A DNA stretch of 64,000 nucleotides from Corynebacterium atrinae (GCF_030408455.1 NZ_CP046977.1:2480001-2544000), one strand, 5' to 3'. Counted from the first letter of the stretch, positions 47,956 through 57,416 are shown. The notes: generated from the letters alone by a model not told the origin. Translations and numbers: made by a program.

Positions 47956-48963
47956 ATGAATAATAGTCAACAGATGAGTATCCCCACCAGCTGGGATTGG
48001 GCTGTTTCTTCATGGCTCTCAAGCCTTCACGCGAAGGGCCTAAGCTCCTCTACCATCGCCTTGTACCGTTCCCATGTCTCCCAGCTAGCTCGGGGTTTGG
48101 CTTGCTCGCCAGAATCGGTGAGCACAGAATCTCTCGAAGAGTGGTGTGCTAAGCAGAAGTGGGCGAGCGTGACTCGCAGAAGCGCGTACATCGTCTACGG
48201 TCAGTTCTTCACGCACCTGCATGAAAGGACCGGCGCCGCCAACCCCACACACTCTTTAACAAGCCCACCGCCACCACCCCGTGAGCCCCGTCCCGCGCCA
48301 GAAGAAGCCATCGCCGAGGCGTTGAGGACAGCTGACCCTCGCGTAGCTCTGATGATTCACTTAGGGGCGACGCTCGGCTTACGCATCGGAGAGATTGTGT
48401 TGATTCATCGCGATGATATAGAACAGGAGTTCACTGGCCCAGTACTGCGGGTACACGGGAAAGGTAACAAGAAGCGCTCAGTGCCGATAAGCCAAGAGTT
48501 CGCTTCTGAGCTACTGGAATGGTGCAATCGGGTGAACGGATGGGCATTCCCTTCTCAACGTGGAAAGCATCTGACGCCACACTCCGCGTCGGCAATTCTC
48601 AGCGCAGCCTTGCCAGGCAAGTGGACAGCGCACACCTTGAGGCACCGTTTCGCCACTATGGCCTACGAAGTGGATCGTGACATCTTGACGGTGCAGCGTC
48701 TGCTGGGGCATGCATCCGTAGCAACCACCATGCGTTACGCGAGACCACCACGTGAGGCCTTAGTGCGGGCAGTCCAGGGAGCATCACTTGGTGACGTTCC
48801 TTCACCCGCGATCTGCCTTGACTTTCGAGGTTCGGATGTCACTGTCACACCAGAGGGTTTACACTTCGTTTCCACAGACGGAACCGAATACACATTACAG
48901 TTCGACGAAGCCATTCAATCTTCCCTCTTTGACCAAGTAACCTCGGACCGACCCGAGGCTTAG
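47956..48963 (+). CDS. Tyrosine recombinase, candidate specificity invertase
   Basis: 335 residues. An N-terminal SAM-like core-binding domain (residues 10-95) is followed by a Pro-rich linker and a catalytic domain with Arg143 (LGLRIGE), Lys172/173 (GKGNKKRS), His226-x-x-Arg229 (HTLRHRF), His252 (LLGHASV) and Tyr261 (TTMRYAR). All tyrosine-recombinase residues are present. A C-terminal 70-residue extension is unassigned. It starts 45 bp from the inverted repeat and sits beside the silent cassette, as site-specific invertases of phase-variable hsdS and pglX loci do. It could alternatively be the integrase that inserted the island at the tRNA, but it lies at the far end from the tRNA. Confidence 0.85.
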   Translation: MNNSQQMSIPTSWDWAVSSWLSSLHAKGLSSSTIALYRSHVSQLARGLACSPESVSTESLEEWCAKQKWASVTRRSAYIVYGQFFTHLHERTGAANPTHSLTSPPPPPREPRPAPEEAIAEALRTADPRVALMIHLGATLGLRIGEIVLIHRDDIEQEFTGPVLRVHGKGNKKRSVPISQEFASELLEWCNRVNGWAFPSQRGKHLTPHSASAILSAALPGKWTAHTLRHRFATMAYEVDRDILTVQRLLGHASVATTMRYARPPREALVRAVQGASLGDVPSPAICLDFRGSDVTVTPEGLHFVSTDGTEYTLQFDEAIQSSLFDQVTSDRPEA

Positions 48964-49057
48964 CAAGAGACCCTAGCCAGGGGAGTGCTCCCAATGTCGG
49001 TCCCCACTTCACAGCGGAGACTTTGCAAACAGATCGAGTGCACGACTAACCGGTCCG

Positions 49058-49399
49058 CTACCCGCGGAGAATCTTCTCCATCTTCTTCCCCTTGGCCAGC
49101 TCGTCGACGAGCTTATCCATCCAGCGGATCTGCTGCATGAGGGGATCTTCGATCTCTTCGACGCGTACCCCGCAGACCACGCCGGTGATCAGTCCCGTGT
49201 GTGGATTCATCGCCGGGGCTTGGGCGAAGAAGTCCCGGAGATCTCCCTCGAAAGTGCGCAGCTGCGCACTGGAATAGCCCGTTAACCAGGTGAGAACCTC
49301 GTCGAGCTCAGCGACAGTCCTGTCCTTGCGTTCGACCTTGGCCACGTAGAGGGTGTAGATGTCGGAGAAGGGGTAGGCGTAGACGCGTTCGTTGGACAT
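49058..49399 (-). CDS. DUF2200 family protein
   Basis: 113 residues starting [20 protein letters not shown], typical of the DUF2200 family of small proteins of unknown function ([21 protein letters not shown] follows, in two parts). I chose the ATG at 49399 because AAGGAG stands 4 bases before it; the frame is open further upstream without a ribosome site. It is the first non-island gene on the right side. Confidence 0.85.
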   Translation of the reverse strand: MSNERVYAYPFSDIYTLYVAKVERKDRTVAELDEVLTWLTGYSSAQLRTFEGDLRDFFAQAPAMNPHTGLITGVVCGVRVEEIEDPLMQQIRWMDKLVDELAKGKKMEKILRG

Positions 49400-49467
49400 G
49401 AGTCTCCTTAAATCAAACTTTCGTACGCGCACAGTCATACTTTGGTGCTCGCAGGATCAAACTTTCG

Positions 49468-49485
49468 CGCGCGCAGCTGCGCGCG
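49468..49485. terminator. Perfect GC palindrome between vanW-like gene and DUF2200
   Basis: CGCGCGCAGCTGCGCGCG is an 18-bp perfect palindrome 5 bp past the VanW-like stop; possible terminator or protein site. The motif ATCAAACTTTCG occurs beside it at 49456 and again at 49412. Confidence 0.35.
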
Positions 49486-49490
49486 GCAGC

Positions 49491-51197
49491 TTAGGGACAG
49501 CGGACGATCGGCTGCGGGTCGTACACGGTGGTCTGGGTCTCGCGGGAGATTTCCCCGCCCGAGAGGTTGCGGATGATGCGGGTATCCGACGTGGTAAAGC
49601 CGGGGGCACCCCCGGATGGGATGCAGCCCGAGCCAGAGACTCGTTGCTCGCGCGGCTGGGTGGGGGCCCAACGCCCGCCGTTGACGGATTCGACGGTGAC
49701 GGTCTTCACGCCTGACAACGTGACCGTGACATCGCCGCCGCCGACGGAGGTGTCAATGCGGACCGGATAGTTGGAGTTGTTGCGGAACTTGAGATCGATG
49801 GCCCCCTCGAACACGGTGGCTTCGCGGCCCGCGGGATAGCGGGAGATGTAGTAGCTGTGGGCCGTGTGGGCCACATCTTCCATGCCGGCGAAGTACGCGG
49901 CGTTGTAGAGGGTGGTGGCGAACTGGCTGATGCCGCCACCGACTGCCTCGCCTGCGCGGCCGTTAATGATGATGCCCGAATCCACGTACCCCTGAGCAGC
50001 ACCGCGGGGCCCAGTGTAGCCGTTGAGAGAGAAGGTATCGCCGGGCGCGACGATCGCACCGTTGACCACGGAGGCGACGCGGGAAATGTTGACTCCGGAG
50101 GAGGCTGAGTATCCGGAGGTGGTGAAGCTACCCACGGTCTCGTTGAACGTTGCCACTTGGGCCATTTCGGTGGTGAAGGTTGCGGGGTCGTCCTCGTACT
50201 CGGCGTCCCACGTGCGCTTGGGTTCGCTAGTGGAGAGGATGCGTTCGTTGAGCTCGCCGAGGGTGGTCTCCCAGTTGATCTTTTCGCCGTCGACGCTGGG
50301 TGTGACGGTGCGGGAGGAGCCAGAGAAGGCGATCTGGGCGTTTTGTTTCCTTTTCTCGGTCTCGCCTAGCGCTTCGGTAAGGATTGCTTGGGCGGCTTCG
50401 TGGTTGATGTCGGTGCGCAGGGCCCCGGCATCGGGAACGAAGGTGACCACTTCGCCCATGCGGGGAAGATCGATGACGCCGGTGACGTCGTTGCGGCCCT
50501 TGACGGAGATGGCAGAGGTCAACGCGTTCGCGGCGTCACCCTTGGCGGCCTTGTCGACGTCGTCGGTATCGATGGCCGGGGGCGTGATGTTAGCGTCGGC
50601 CTCAACCCCGGAGGGGTTGAGCCAATCGGCGGTGACGACGGTGCGCAGTTGCGCGCCATCGACGGACTGACCGTTGATGGGATCGGTGATGTTGACGCGG
50701 GCGTCGATAAGAGAAACAGCTCCATCGACGGGATCACGGGTCAGCTGTGCCTGCAAGTGCTCGAGCTGGGGGGCGAGGAGCGCCTCGTCGGCGTGGGAGG
50801 CGATGGGCGCCTCGGAGTTGCCGCCGAATAGGCCATTGAGTTTGACCAGCGGGTTCGCTGATTCGGTGCCGATGTCGTCGACGGTCTGCTGCCAATCAAT
50901 GACCATGCCGGCCTCGGCGGGGACGAAAGTAGTAGCCATCTCGCCAGCGCGGACGTCGACGGCGCGGGTCGGGACATCACCAAGTTCAGTTTCCAGCAGC
51001 TCGCGCGCGGCAGTCGGTTCCATCCCGCCGATCGCGACGCCGCCAACCGTGGTGCCGCGGGGGATATTTCCCTTGGTCAGGGCGTAATCAATGCCGTAGG
51101 CGATGCCGCCGACCGCAATGAGGCCGACGAGGGTGCCCCCGACGATCCGGGTCACTCGACGGCTACCACCCTTGGCGTGGCTGTTTGACTTACTCAC
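49491..51197 (-). CDS. VanW-family cell-wall protein
   Basis: 568 residues. A basic cytoplasmic start and one membrane helix (IVGGTLVGLIAVGGIAYGI) are followed by about 300 extracytoplasmic residues with two YoaR-like repeats (GTTVGGVAIGGMEPTAA), then the VanW domain (FSLNGYTGPRGAAQGYVDSG, GGGISQFATTLYNAAYFAGM). VanW proteins are linked to peptidoglycan and glycopeptide resistance loci, but the activity is unknown. Likely acts outside the membrane in the wall. Confidence 0.88.
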   Translation of the reverse strand: MSKSNSHAKGGSRRVTRIVGGTLVGLIAVGGIAYGIDYALTKGNIPRGTTVGGVAIGGMEPTAARELLETELGDVPTRAVDVRAGEMATTFVPAEAGMVIDWQQTVDDIGTESANPLVKLNGLFGGNSEAPIASHADEALLAPQLEHLQAQLTRDPVDGAVSLIDARVNITDPINGQSVDGAQLRTVVTADWLNPSGVEADANITPPAIDTDDVDKAAKGDAANALTSAISVKGRNDVTGVIDLPRMGEVVTFVPDAGALRTDINHEAAQAILTEALGETEKRKQNAQIAFSGSSRTVTPSVDGEKINWETTLGELNERILSTSEPKRTWDAEYEDDPATFTTEMAQVATFNETVGSFTTSGYSASSGVNISRVASVVNGAIVAPGDTFSLNGYTGPRGAAQGYVDSGIIINGRAGEAVGGGISQFATTLYNAAYFAGMEDVAHTAHSYYISRYPAGREATVFEGAIDLKFRNNSNYPVRIDTSVGGGDVTVTLSGVKTVTVESVNGGRWAPTQPREQRVSGSGCIPSGGAPGFTTSDTRIIRNLSGGEISRETQTTVYDPQPIVRCP

Positions 51198-51249
51198 ACG
51201 TCACACACTAACCGGCTCACCCAGGAAACACATACTCCAGAGTGCACGC

Positions 51250-52395
51250 TTAGAGGCCTGAGTCGAGCAGCTGCCGTTGCACCCGATAGGCGGAATCATC
51301 AATTTGTTGTTGGGGGATCTGGCCAGTGTTGACGGCCGCCTCGACGCTACTGATCACATCATTAAAATCCGAGACGGAGGAAAACAGGGCTTGATCCGCG
51401 CCCGCCGCAATCGCCATCGACACCGCCAGCGGCAGCGGGTGCTTATCCGTAATCGCCCGCATCCCCGCCAAGTCGTCGGTGTAAATCAGGCCAGTGAAGG
51501 GGATGCCATTGGGGTACTCCCCGCTGCGCAGTAGCTGGTAGGCGGCCGGATTGAGGCTGGCGGGCAGCGCCTCACCTAAACCGGGCACCACCATGTGGCC
51601 CACCATCACGGCGGCACGCTTTTCGCGCAGGGCGATGGTGTACGGGACCAAATCATGGGCCTTGAGCTGATCCAGCGGAGGAGTCACCGCCAGTTCGTAA
51701 TGTGTATCCCCGCTAGCTTGCCCATGCCCAGGGAAATGCTTGAACACGGGAGTAATCCCGGCGGCCTGCAGGCCCCGAGCGAAGGCGGCACCGTACTCCC
51801 CCGCCCGGGTGGGATCGGTGGAAAAAGCGCGGTCGCCGACGACATCAAGCGCCGCGGTATCAACGTCGATGACCGGAGCGAAATCGACCGTGATCCCATG
51901 CCTGCGCAAGGACTCACCCAGGCGATGAGCGTGCTCCTCAACCTGTTCGACGCTCATTGTTGAGGCCAGCTCGCGCGGCGAGGAATGCGAGCCCAGCACC
52001 TCCTCGTGGCGTTGCACGCGGCCGCCCTCGAAGTCAATCGACACCGAAAATGGCCGCCCGATAACGCGCCGCAGCTCGGTGATATCGCGCCCCTGAGCGG
52101 TCAGGAGCTCCGCATCCGCCCAGCTCGGGATGAAAATTCCACCGGCGCCTTGCTGCAGTTTCGCCAGCGCATCATCAAAATTCGCCACCCCGACCACCAG
52201 GAGAGACGCCACTTTGGCCCGCTGGTCTTGCGGCACGCGCTCACGGACCGGGTCCGGCGGAGGAACCGAGCTTATCGACGCCGCCGGAGCACCGTGGACG
52301 GTGCCCGCAGGGTCGGGCGAGGGGGACGTCGAAAAGCAGCCGACGAGGAGGCAGGACGCCGCCACGGCGGCTGCCACCGATGTCACCTGCTTCAT
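51250..52395 (-). CDS. Lipoprotein glycoside hydrolase family 3 (beta-N-acetylglucosaminidase, LpqI/NagZ type)
   Basis: 381 residues from the ATG at 52395. A signal peptide ends in the lipobox LLVGC, followed by a Ser/Pro linker and the GH3 barrel. VFKHFPGHGQASGDTHYEL is the NagZ-type His/Asp loop, and LIYTDDLAGMRAI holds the nucleophile Asp. It would release N-acetylglucosamine from wall fragments on the cell surface, as LpqI does in mycobacteria. The frame is open upstream of 52395, but that part has no signal peptide and overlaps the divergent stress-protein gene. Confidence 0.88.
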   Translation of the reverse strand: MKQVTSVAAAVAASCLLVGCFSTSPSPDPAGTVHGAPAASISSVPPPDPVRERVPQDQRAKVASLLVVGVANFDDALAKLQQGAGGIFIPSWADAELLTAQGRDITELRRVIGRPFSVSIDFEGGRVQRHEEVLGSHSSPRELASTMSVEQVEEHAHRLGESLRRHGITVDFAPVIDVDTAALDVVGDRAFSTDPTRAGEYGAAFARGLQAAGITPVFKHFPGHGQASGDTHYELAVTPPLDQLKAHDLVPYTIALREKRAAVMVGHMVVPGLGEALPASLNPAAYQLLRSGEYPNGIPFTGLIYTDDLAGMRAITDKHPLPLAVSMAIAAGADQALFSSVSDFNDVISSVEAAVNTGQIPQQQIDDSAYRVQRQLLDSGL

Positions 52396-52473
52396 AAACA
52401 CACAACCAGTGTGCCCGAATGAGCGCCCAGATAGAATCAGGGCCACCATGCCACCGGCGAAAAGGGAGTCCCC

Positions 52474-52959
52474 GTGTCCACCACCATGCTCATCGCCTAC
52501 GACGGCTCTGCCGAAGCGCGGCGCGCCATGACTTACGCCGCCCGGCTCCTCGTGCCCACCGAAGTAGAAATCCTCACGGCGTGGGAGCCCATGCACCGCA
52601 CCGCGGCCCGCAGCATCGGCATGTCAGGACTGCACCAGGCTGAATGGGTCACCGGCGCCGAAGACGAGGACCCGGCCTACGCCACCGCGCGCAGCACCTG
52701 CCGGGAGGGGATGGAGCTGGCCGAATCCCTCGGCTTGACTGCCCGCGCCCACCTCGTGGAGGCGGAAACTGCCCTCTGGTGCGCGATCGTCGACGCCGCC
52801 CAGGAGCTTCGCCCCGATGTCATCGTCGCCGGCACACGGGCGATGAGCGGCTGGCGATCCCTTTGGCAGCCCTCAACCGCGGGCTCGGTCCTGCAGAACG
52901 CGGGCATCCCTGTGTTTATCGTCCCACCGGCGGAAGGGCCGGAAGAATTCGGGGAATAG
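52474..52959 (+). CDS. Universal stress protein (UspA family)
   Basis: 161 residues starting MSTTMLIAYDGSAEARRAMT, with the UspA nucleotide-binding elements (AYDGS at the start, GTRAMSGWRSL and the late GSVLQNAGIPVFIVPP). The GTG start has AAAGGGAG 5 bases upstream. The single-domain form binds ATP in many homologues; the role is stress adaptation, not further defined. Confidence 0.87.
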   Translation: MSTTMLIAYDGSAEARRAMTYAARLLVPTEVEILTAWEPMHRTAARSIGMSGLHQAEWVTGAEDEDPAYATARSTCREGMELAESLGLTARAHLVEAETALWCAIVDAAQELRPDVIVAGTRAMSGWRSLWQPSTAGSVLQNAGIPVFIVPPAEGPEEFGE

Positions 52960-52979
52960 TCCTGCTAAAATTCCGAGCC

Positions 52980-53177
52980 ATGGCCAATTCCTCCGAAACC
53001 GCCCGCCGCCGCGCCTTGAGCTCCGTGGTGGCCAGCGCGGTTGTGGGAATTGCCCTGGGCATCATTTCAATCATCGGGATCGCGACATTCTCCGGGCAAG
53101 ACACCGTGCCGCAGGGAAACGCGGTCCCCGCCGAGGATGCCCTCTTGGGCGGCCCTGAGTACGGCACTCGCGGCTAA
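52980..53177 (+). CDS. DUF2613 small membrane protein
   Basis: 65 residues: a charged start (MANSSETARRRALSS), one membrane helix (VVGIALGIISIIGIATF), then a short Gly/Pro-rich extracytoplasmic tail ending GGPEYGTRG. Mycobacteria keep a protein of this kind next to aftD, as here, which supports the call. It is 10 bp upstream of the aftD-like start, so the two are probably translated together. Confidence 0.85.
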   Translation: MANSSETARRRALSSVVASAVVGIALGIISIIGIATFSGQDTVPQGNAVPAEDALLGGPEYGTRG

Positions 53178-53187
53178 CACCGCCCCT

Positions 53188-56100
53188 ATGCTCCGGCGCC
53201 CGCCCGTCCAGCACCTGATCGGCTGGCTGTTCATCTCCCTGTTGGTGTGGGCCCAATCACCGGGACGTACCTCGGCGGATACCAAGCATGACCTGGCGGC
53301 CAACCCTGCCGGTTTCTTAGCTGGCGCTTTACACGCCTGGACGGATACTTTCGCCCTCGGGCAATTGCAGAACCAGGCCTATGGCTACCTCTTCCCCCAA
53401 GGGGCGTTCTTCCTGCTCACCGATGTGTTGCCGAGTTGGGTGGCGCAGAGAATGTGGTGGACGTTGGTGCTCGGCGTTGGGTTCAGCGGGTTTCTCCTGC
53501 TGGTGCAGCGCCTGCGCATCGGCAGCCCCGCTTTCCAGGTGCTGGCGGCGCTCCTGTTTGCGCTCTCGCCCCGCTCACTGAGCACGCTGACCTCGATCTC
53601 CTCTGAGACTTGGCCGGTCATGCTCGCCCCTTGGGTCATGGTGGCGGTGCTGGGAAAGCTGGGCTGGCGGGCCGTGGCGGCGGCCACCATCCCTGTCGCA
53701 CTCATGGGGTCTGTCAACGCCACGGCCACGCTCGCGGCCTGTACCCCGGCAGGCTTGCTCTTGTTGTGGCGAGTGTTGCGACGTGACACTTTCGCTGCCC
53801 GCACTCTTTTCGGCTGGTTGGTCGGCTGCCTCCTGGTCAGCCTCTGGTGGATCGGCCCGCTGCTGGTGCTGGGCCGCTACTCCGCCCCGTTCACGGACTA
53901 CATCGAGTCCTCGTTTGTCACCACCCGTTGGCTCAACCTCGTCGAAGTCCTTCGCGGCACGACGAGCTGGGCACCGTTTGTGGATACCGAACGCCTAGCG
54001 GGCACCGTTCTCGTTTCTTCCCCGGTGTTTGTCCTAGCTACCGTGGCGGTAGCCGCTCTTGGCCTGTGGGGACTGACCCGGCGCGACCTCCCTTTGCGCC
54101 ATCTTTGGATCGGCATGCTTTTCGTGGGCGTCGGCATTCTGGGCGCCGCTCACGGGCCCCTGGCCGTACCGTGGTTGTCGTTCCTTGACGGCGCGGGCGC
54201 CCCCCTGCGCAACCTGCATAAGTTTGACCTTCTCGTGCGCCTTCCGCTCCTCGTGGGGCTCGCCGGGCTGGGGTCGATGTTGCGTTTACCTGCGGGTATG
54301 GGTACGGCACATGGGGGTCGACGGCAGGTGGCCGGTGCCCTCGTGGTCCTCATCGCAGCGGCCTCCCTGGCGCCGGCCTGGTCGGATCGGCTCCTGCCGC
54401 GCGGGGCCTATGAGCACGTGCCCTCCTATTGGCAGGAGGCGGCGAATTACCTCAACTCGGAAGCAGCTGGCACCCGGACCCTTATTACCCCGGAGGCCTC
54501 CTTCGCCCGCCAGACCTGGGGGTGGACCCGCGACGAACCCGCCCAGCCGCTGCTCGAGATCCCGTGGGCGGTTCGCGATGCCGTGCCCCTGGTCAATCCG
54601 GAGGCCATCCGGGGGCTCGACGGGGTAATGGCGGTATTGAACCACGATCCCGCAGCTGGGTATCACGCCCTCCGTCGTCTGGGCATTGGCGCCGTCCTCG
54701 TCCGCCACGACCTCGTTGGTACCCCCACTGCTATTGATGCCCACGCCCTCGCCGACGCGACTGGCGGTACGCTGACCACCTTCGGCGCGGAGGACCAGAT
54801 CGAGATCGTGCTGTTCGACCCCCACGCCGACCTCATGATCAGCGATGCCGCCCCTGTCCGCGTGGCCGGCGGAGGCGAGTCGCTCGCGCTGCTGGATGCG
54901 CTCTCCGGACCTGGGCCCAGGAAGCTCGTCGACCGCGACGCCGACGTGGTCACCGATACTCCCCTGCTGACGGTGCGCAATTACGGCACCCTCCACGGTG
55001 CCACCAGTGCACCGCTGGCCAACCGTGGCGAAGGCTCCGATGTGAGCAACGCCGTCCCGGACTATCCCAGCGTAGGTCCCCTCACCCGGGTGGAGTCCCG
55101 CGGCGGCGAGGTCGCCGCCAGTAGCTCGGCCGCTGACGCCACCAGCTTCGGTGGGGCCGACCCGCGCCGCTCGCTCACCGCCAGCGTGGACCAGCGCCTC
55201 GACACTGCGTGGTGGCCCACCCCCGGAGCAGCTCAGGGCCAGTGGCTGCAGCTCACTCCCTCCGAGCCGGTGGTCAACCCACTGGTAACAGTCACCGCCA
55301 CCGACTCGGCGACGGTCGTGGTCAACGACCTCACCGTGGAACTAACCGCTAATGAACCCACTGAGGTGCAGCTGCCGGGCATCGTCGCCGATGTTCGCGT
55401 AACGCTCACCTCCAACCAGGCCGTCGGCTTGGCGGAAGTGGCCATCGCCGGACACGAGATTTCCCGCCTGGTCACTGTCCCCGATACCTCACCGGACGTG
55501 CGCCAATTCCTCTTCCAGCGCCTGTTCGTCGACACCGGCGTGCTCATCCGCAGCTTCACCGCCCCCCGCCCGATGAGCGTGCGGCTGGAGGCACCGAACC
55601 GACGCCCCGTCACTATCGACGGCGTCGAATACTCCCGGGGCGATCTCATCGAGTTGCCCGCCGGGCAGCACCGCGTGGAAACCCGCGCCCAGTGGATCAG
55701 CCTCACCGAGGAGGGCTTCACCCCCTCCCCACCGTGGTCAATGACCGGCCGAGCGCTCATGGCTGACGACTCAGCGCGACTGCTCATCACCGGCCGCGCC
55801 GCCAACCCGGGGCTGCGGGCTCACCTCGGTGAGCAGGAGCTCGTCCCCATGACTATCGACGCCGCCACCCAGGCGTTCCTGGTCCCGGCCGGCACCGCGG
55901 GGGTCGTGCAGTTCAGCTTCGCTGGCGAGGCTCCCTACCGGTGGTCGTTGTTCGGTGGGGCCCTCCTCGGTGGTCTCACATTGTTGGCGGCCATCGGTAT
56001 TCTGACCCGCCGCGGCCGCTGGCAGGCCGACCCCACCCTGGCGGTAACAACGGGCACCGGGCTCGGACTCCTCGTCCTCGCCGCGGTAAGCATTGGGCTG

Positions 56101-56328
56101 ACGGCTGGTTGGCCCGGCTGGTTGGCCGGGGCGGCAGCGTTGGTGATCCGGCGGGTAACCATATTCCCCACCAGCATTATGGCCACGGTGCCAGTCCTTA
56201 TCTCTGGGGCCTGGCTGGCCCGCGGCCCCTGGCCCAGCGCCGACTATGCCGGTGATTCGCTCGTGGTCGCGCTCCTATGTGCGGCCGCCCTGGCGAGCCT
56301 GTTGCCGGGTTCCTCGACGAAGACGTAG
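53188..56328 (+). CDS. aftD: AftD-type alpha-(1->3)-arabinofuranosyltransferase
   Basis: 1046 residues from the ATG at 53188; the frame is open upstream but overlaps the DUF2613 gene. It begins with a GT-C membrane domain: AQSPGRTSADTKHDL after helix 1 carries the conserved Asp, followed by about ten helices. A large extracytoplasmic part with a discoidin-like sugar-binding segment follows (DQRLDTAWWPTPGAAQG), then C-terminal helices. AftD adds arabinofuranose branches to arabinogalactan and lipoarabinomannan with decaprenyl-phospho-arabinose. Mycobacterial AftD is about 1400 residues; this shorter form seems usual in corynebacteria. Its 3' end overlaps the convergent acyltransferase by 85 bp. 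Confidence 0.85.
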   Translation: MLRRPPVQHLIGWLFISLLVWAQSPGRTSADTKHDLAANPAGFLAGALHAWTDTFALGQLQNQAYGYLFPQGAFFLLTDVLPSWVAQRMWWTLVLGVGFSGFLLLVQRLRIGSPAFQVLAALLFALSPRSLSTLTSISSETWPVMLAPWVMVAVLGKLGWRAVAAATIPVALMGSVNATATLAACTPAGLLLLWRVLRRDTFAARTLFGWLVGCLLVSLWWIGPLLVLGRYSAPFTDYIESSFVTTRWLNLVEVLRGTTSWAPFVDTERLAGTVLVSSPVFVLATVAVAALGLWGLTRRDLPLRHLWIGMLFVGVGILGAAHGPLAVPWLSFLDGAGAPLRNLHKFDLLVRLPLLVGLAGLGSMLRLPAGMGTAHGGRRQVAGALVVLIAAASLAPAWSDRLLPRGAYEHVPSYWQEAANYLNSEAAGTRTLITPEASFARQTWGWTRDEPAQPLLEIPWAVRDAVPLVNPEAIRGLDGVMAVLNHDPAAGYHALRRLGIGAVLVRHDLVGTPTAIDAHALADATGGTLTTFGAEDQIEIVLFDPHADLMISDAAPVRVAGGGESLALLDALSGPGPRKLVDRDADVVTDTPLLTVRNYGTLHGATSAPLANRGEGSDVSNAVPDYPSVGPLTRVESRGGEVAASSSAADATSFGGADPRRSLTASVDQRLDTAWWPTPGAAQGQWLQLTPSEPVVNPLVTVTATDSATVVVNDLTVELTANEPTEVQLPGIVADVRVTLTSNQAVGLAEVAIAGHEISRLVTVPDTSPDVRQFLFQRLFVDTGVLIRSFTAPRPMSVRLEAPNRRPVTIDGVEYSRGDLIELPAGQHRVETRAQWISLTEEGFTPSPPWSMTGRALMADDSARLLITGRAANPGLRAHLGEQELVPMTIDAATQAFLVPAGTAGVVQFSFAGEAPYRWSLFGGALLGGLTLLAAIGILTRRGRWQADPTLAVTTGTGLGLLVLAAVSIGLTAGWPGWLAGAAALVIRRVTIFPTSIMATVPVLISGAWLARGPWPSADYAGDSLVVALLCAAALASLLPGSSTKT

Positions 56329-57416
56329 CTGGCCGCCGCGACCGGAATGCTCAAGGCAACGGTAAGTACGAGGACCTGGACCGTTGCGCCTTGGAAGGGG
56401 CCAATCCCCAACAAGGGAAAGGCCACCGACAGCATCGCCACATGCCAAAGGAAGATGCTATAAGACCATCGCCCGAGCGCCTGCATAGGAGCGCTGCACA
56501 GCCAGCCCTTTTCACTCGGAGCCAGGGCGACGGGTCCGACGATCACGGCTGCGAAGACCGCACCGGCTAGGACGCGCAGAACGAATTCACCGGGCTCGGG
56601 ATGGGTGAGCCCCACGGGCCCAAACCACGGCTGCCCCGCCACCCAGGCCACCAGGATCGCGGCGATCCACCACGGCCAGCGCACACGCAACAATCGCTCA
56701 ACTCGCCGTGGCACACGCCCTTCTATCTCAGCAGCCAGCAACCCCAGGGCAAACCACAACGCGAAGCCTGGTGGCCAGATCTGTCGGTTGGCCACACCGT
56801 CGGCAGGAGTGGAGGCGACGAAGGGCAGGTAGGCCCATCCGAGGCTGAGCAAAGCCGCCCCCAGGATGAGGAGGATGCGCACCTTCCGCGGGAAACCCCC
56901 AATGAGCAGGGCCAGGAGCGGCAGGGCCAGATAGAACCCGACCTCAACACTCAGTGACCATAGGTGTGTCAGGCCGGGCGCCAATGCATCCGGGACATAC
57001 ACCTGCGTGAGGGTGAGATTGGCCAGGATCTGCGACCAGCTCATCCGGGAGGCCTCTGGAAGCAACACTATGACCGCAACGACGCAGAACAAGTAGCCAG
57101 GCAGTATCCTGCCCGCCCGTTTCCACAAGTAGCGGCCGATCTCGGGACCCGTGCGATCGGCGTGGTGTCGGCGCCACAACAAAAAGGCAGAGAGGAAAAA
57201 GAACACCGCGACGAAGAAGTCGAAGCGCGCGAGGATCGATCCCACCGTCGAGGCCGGATCCACGCCAGTTTGAAAAGCCACGTGGGTGAGCAGAATGCCC
57301 AGAGCCGCCACGGCGCGTAGGCCCTCCAAGGCCGGGATGTGCCCGCTTTTGTAGGATGGGGAAATATCTGGCTGTGAGCCCTGCAATCGATTCGGTTGCG
57401 TCGGCGGATTTACCAC
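56244..57416 (-). CDS. Membrane acyltransferase (acyltransferase-3 family)
   Basis: 390 residues, about ten membrane helices. IPALEGLRAVAALGILLTHV is the acyltransferase-3/OafA opening with the essential His, and FDFFVAVFFFLSAFLLWRR follows. These proteins O-acylate surface glycans or lipids; its place between AftD and DUF3068 suggests an envelope glycan. The GTG start at 57416 is preceded by GGGAGG. The shared end with aftD (85 bp of opposite-strand overlap) is unusual but both frames are intact. Confidence 0.85.
   Translation of the reverse strand: MVNPPTQPNRLQGSQPDISPSYKSGHIPALEGLRAVAALGILLTHVAFQTGVDPASTVGSILARFDFFVAVFFFLSAFLLWRRHHADRTGPEIGRYLWKRAGRILPGYLFCVVAVIVLLPEASRMSWSQILANLTLTQVYVPDALAPGLTHLWSLSVEVGFYLALPLLALLIGGFPRKVRILLILGAALLSLGWAYLPFVASTPADGVANRQIWPPGFALWFALGLLAAEIEGRVPRRVERLLRVRWPWWIAAILVAWVAGQPWFGPVGLTHPEPGEFVLRVLAGAVFAAVIVGPVALAPSEKGWLCSAPMQALGRWSYSIFLWHVAMLSVAFPLLGIGPFQGATVQVLVLTVALSIPVAAASYVFVEEPGNRLARAAAHRSATTSESPA

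Noticed and set aside
40993..48963. Calling the island a DISARM or BREX system
   Set aside because: DISARM needs a DUF1998 protein and BREX needs PglZ and BrxC; neither is present.
48964..49057. Right attachment site duplicating the tRNA-Gly end
   Set aside because: No match to the tRNA 3' part is visible here by eye.
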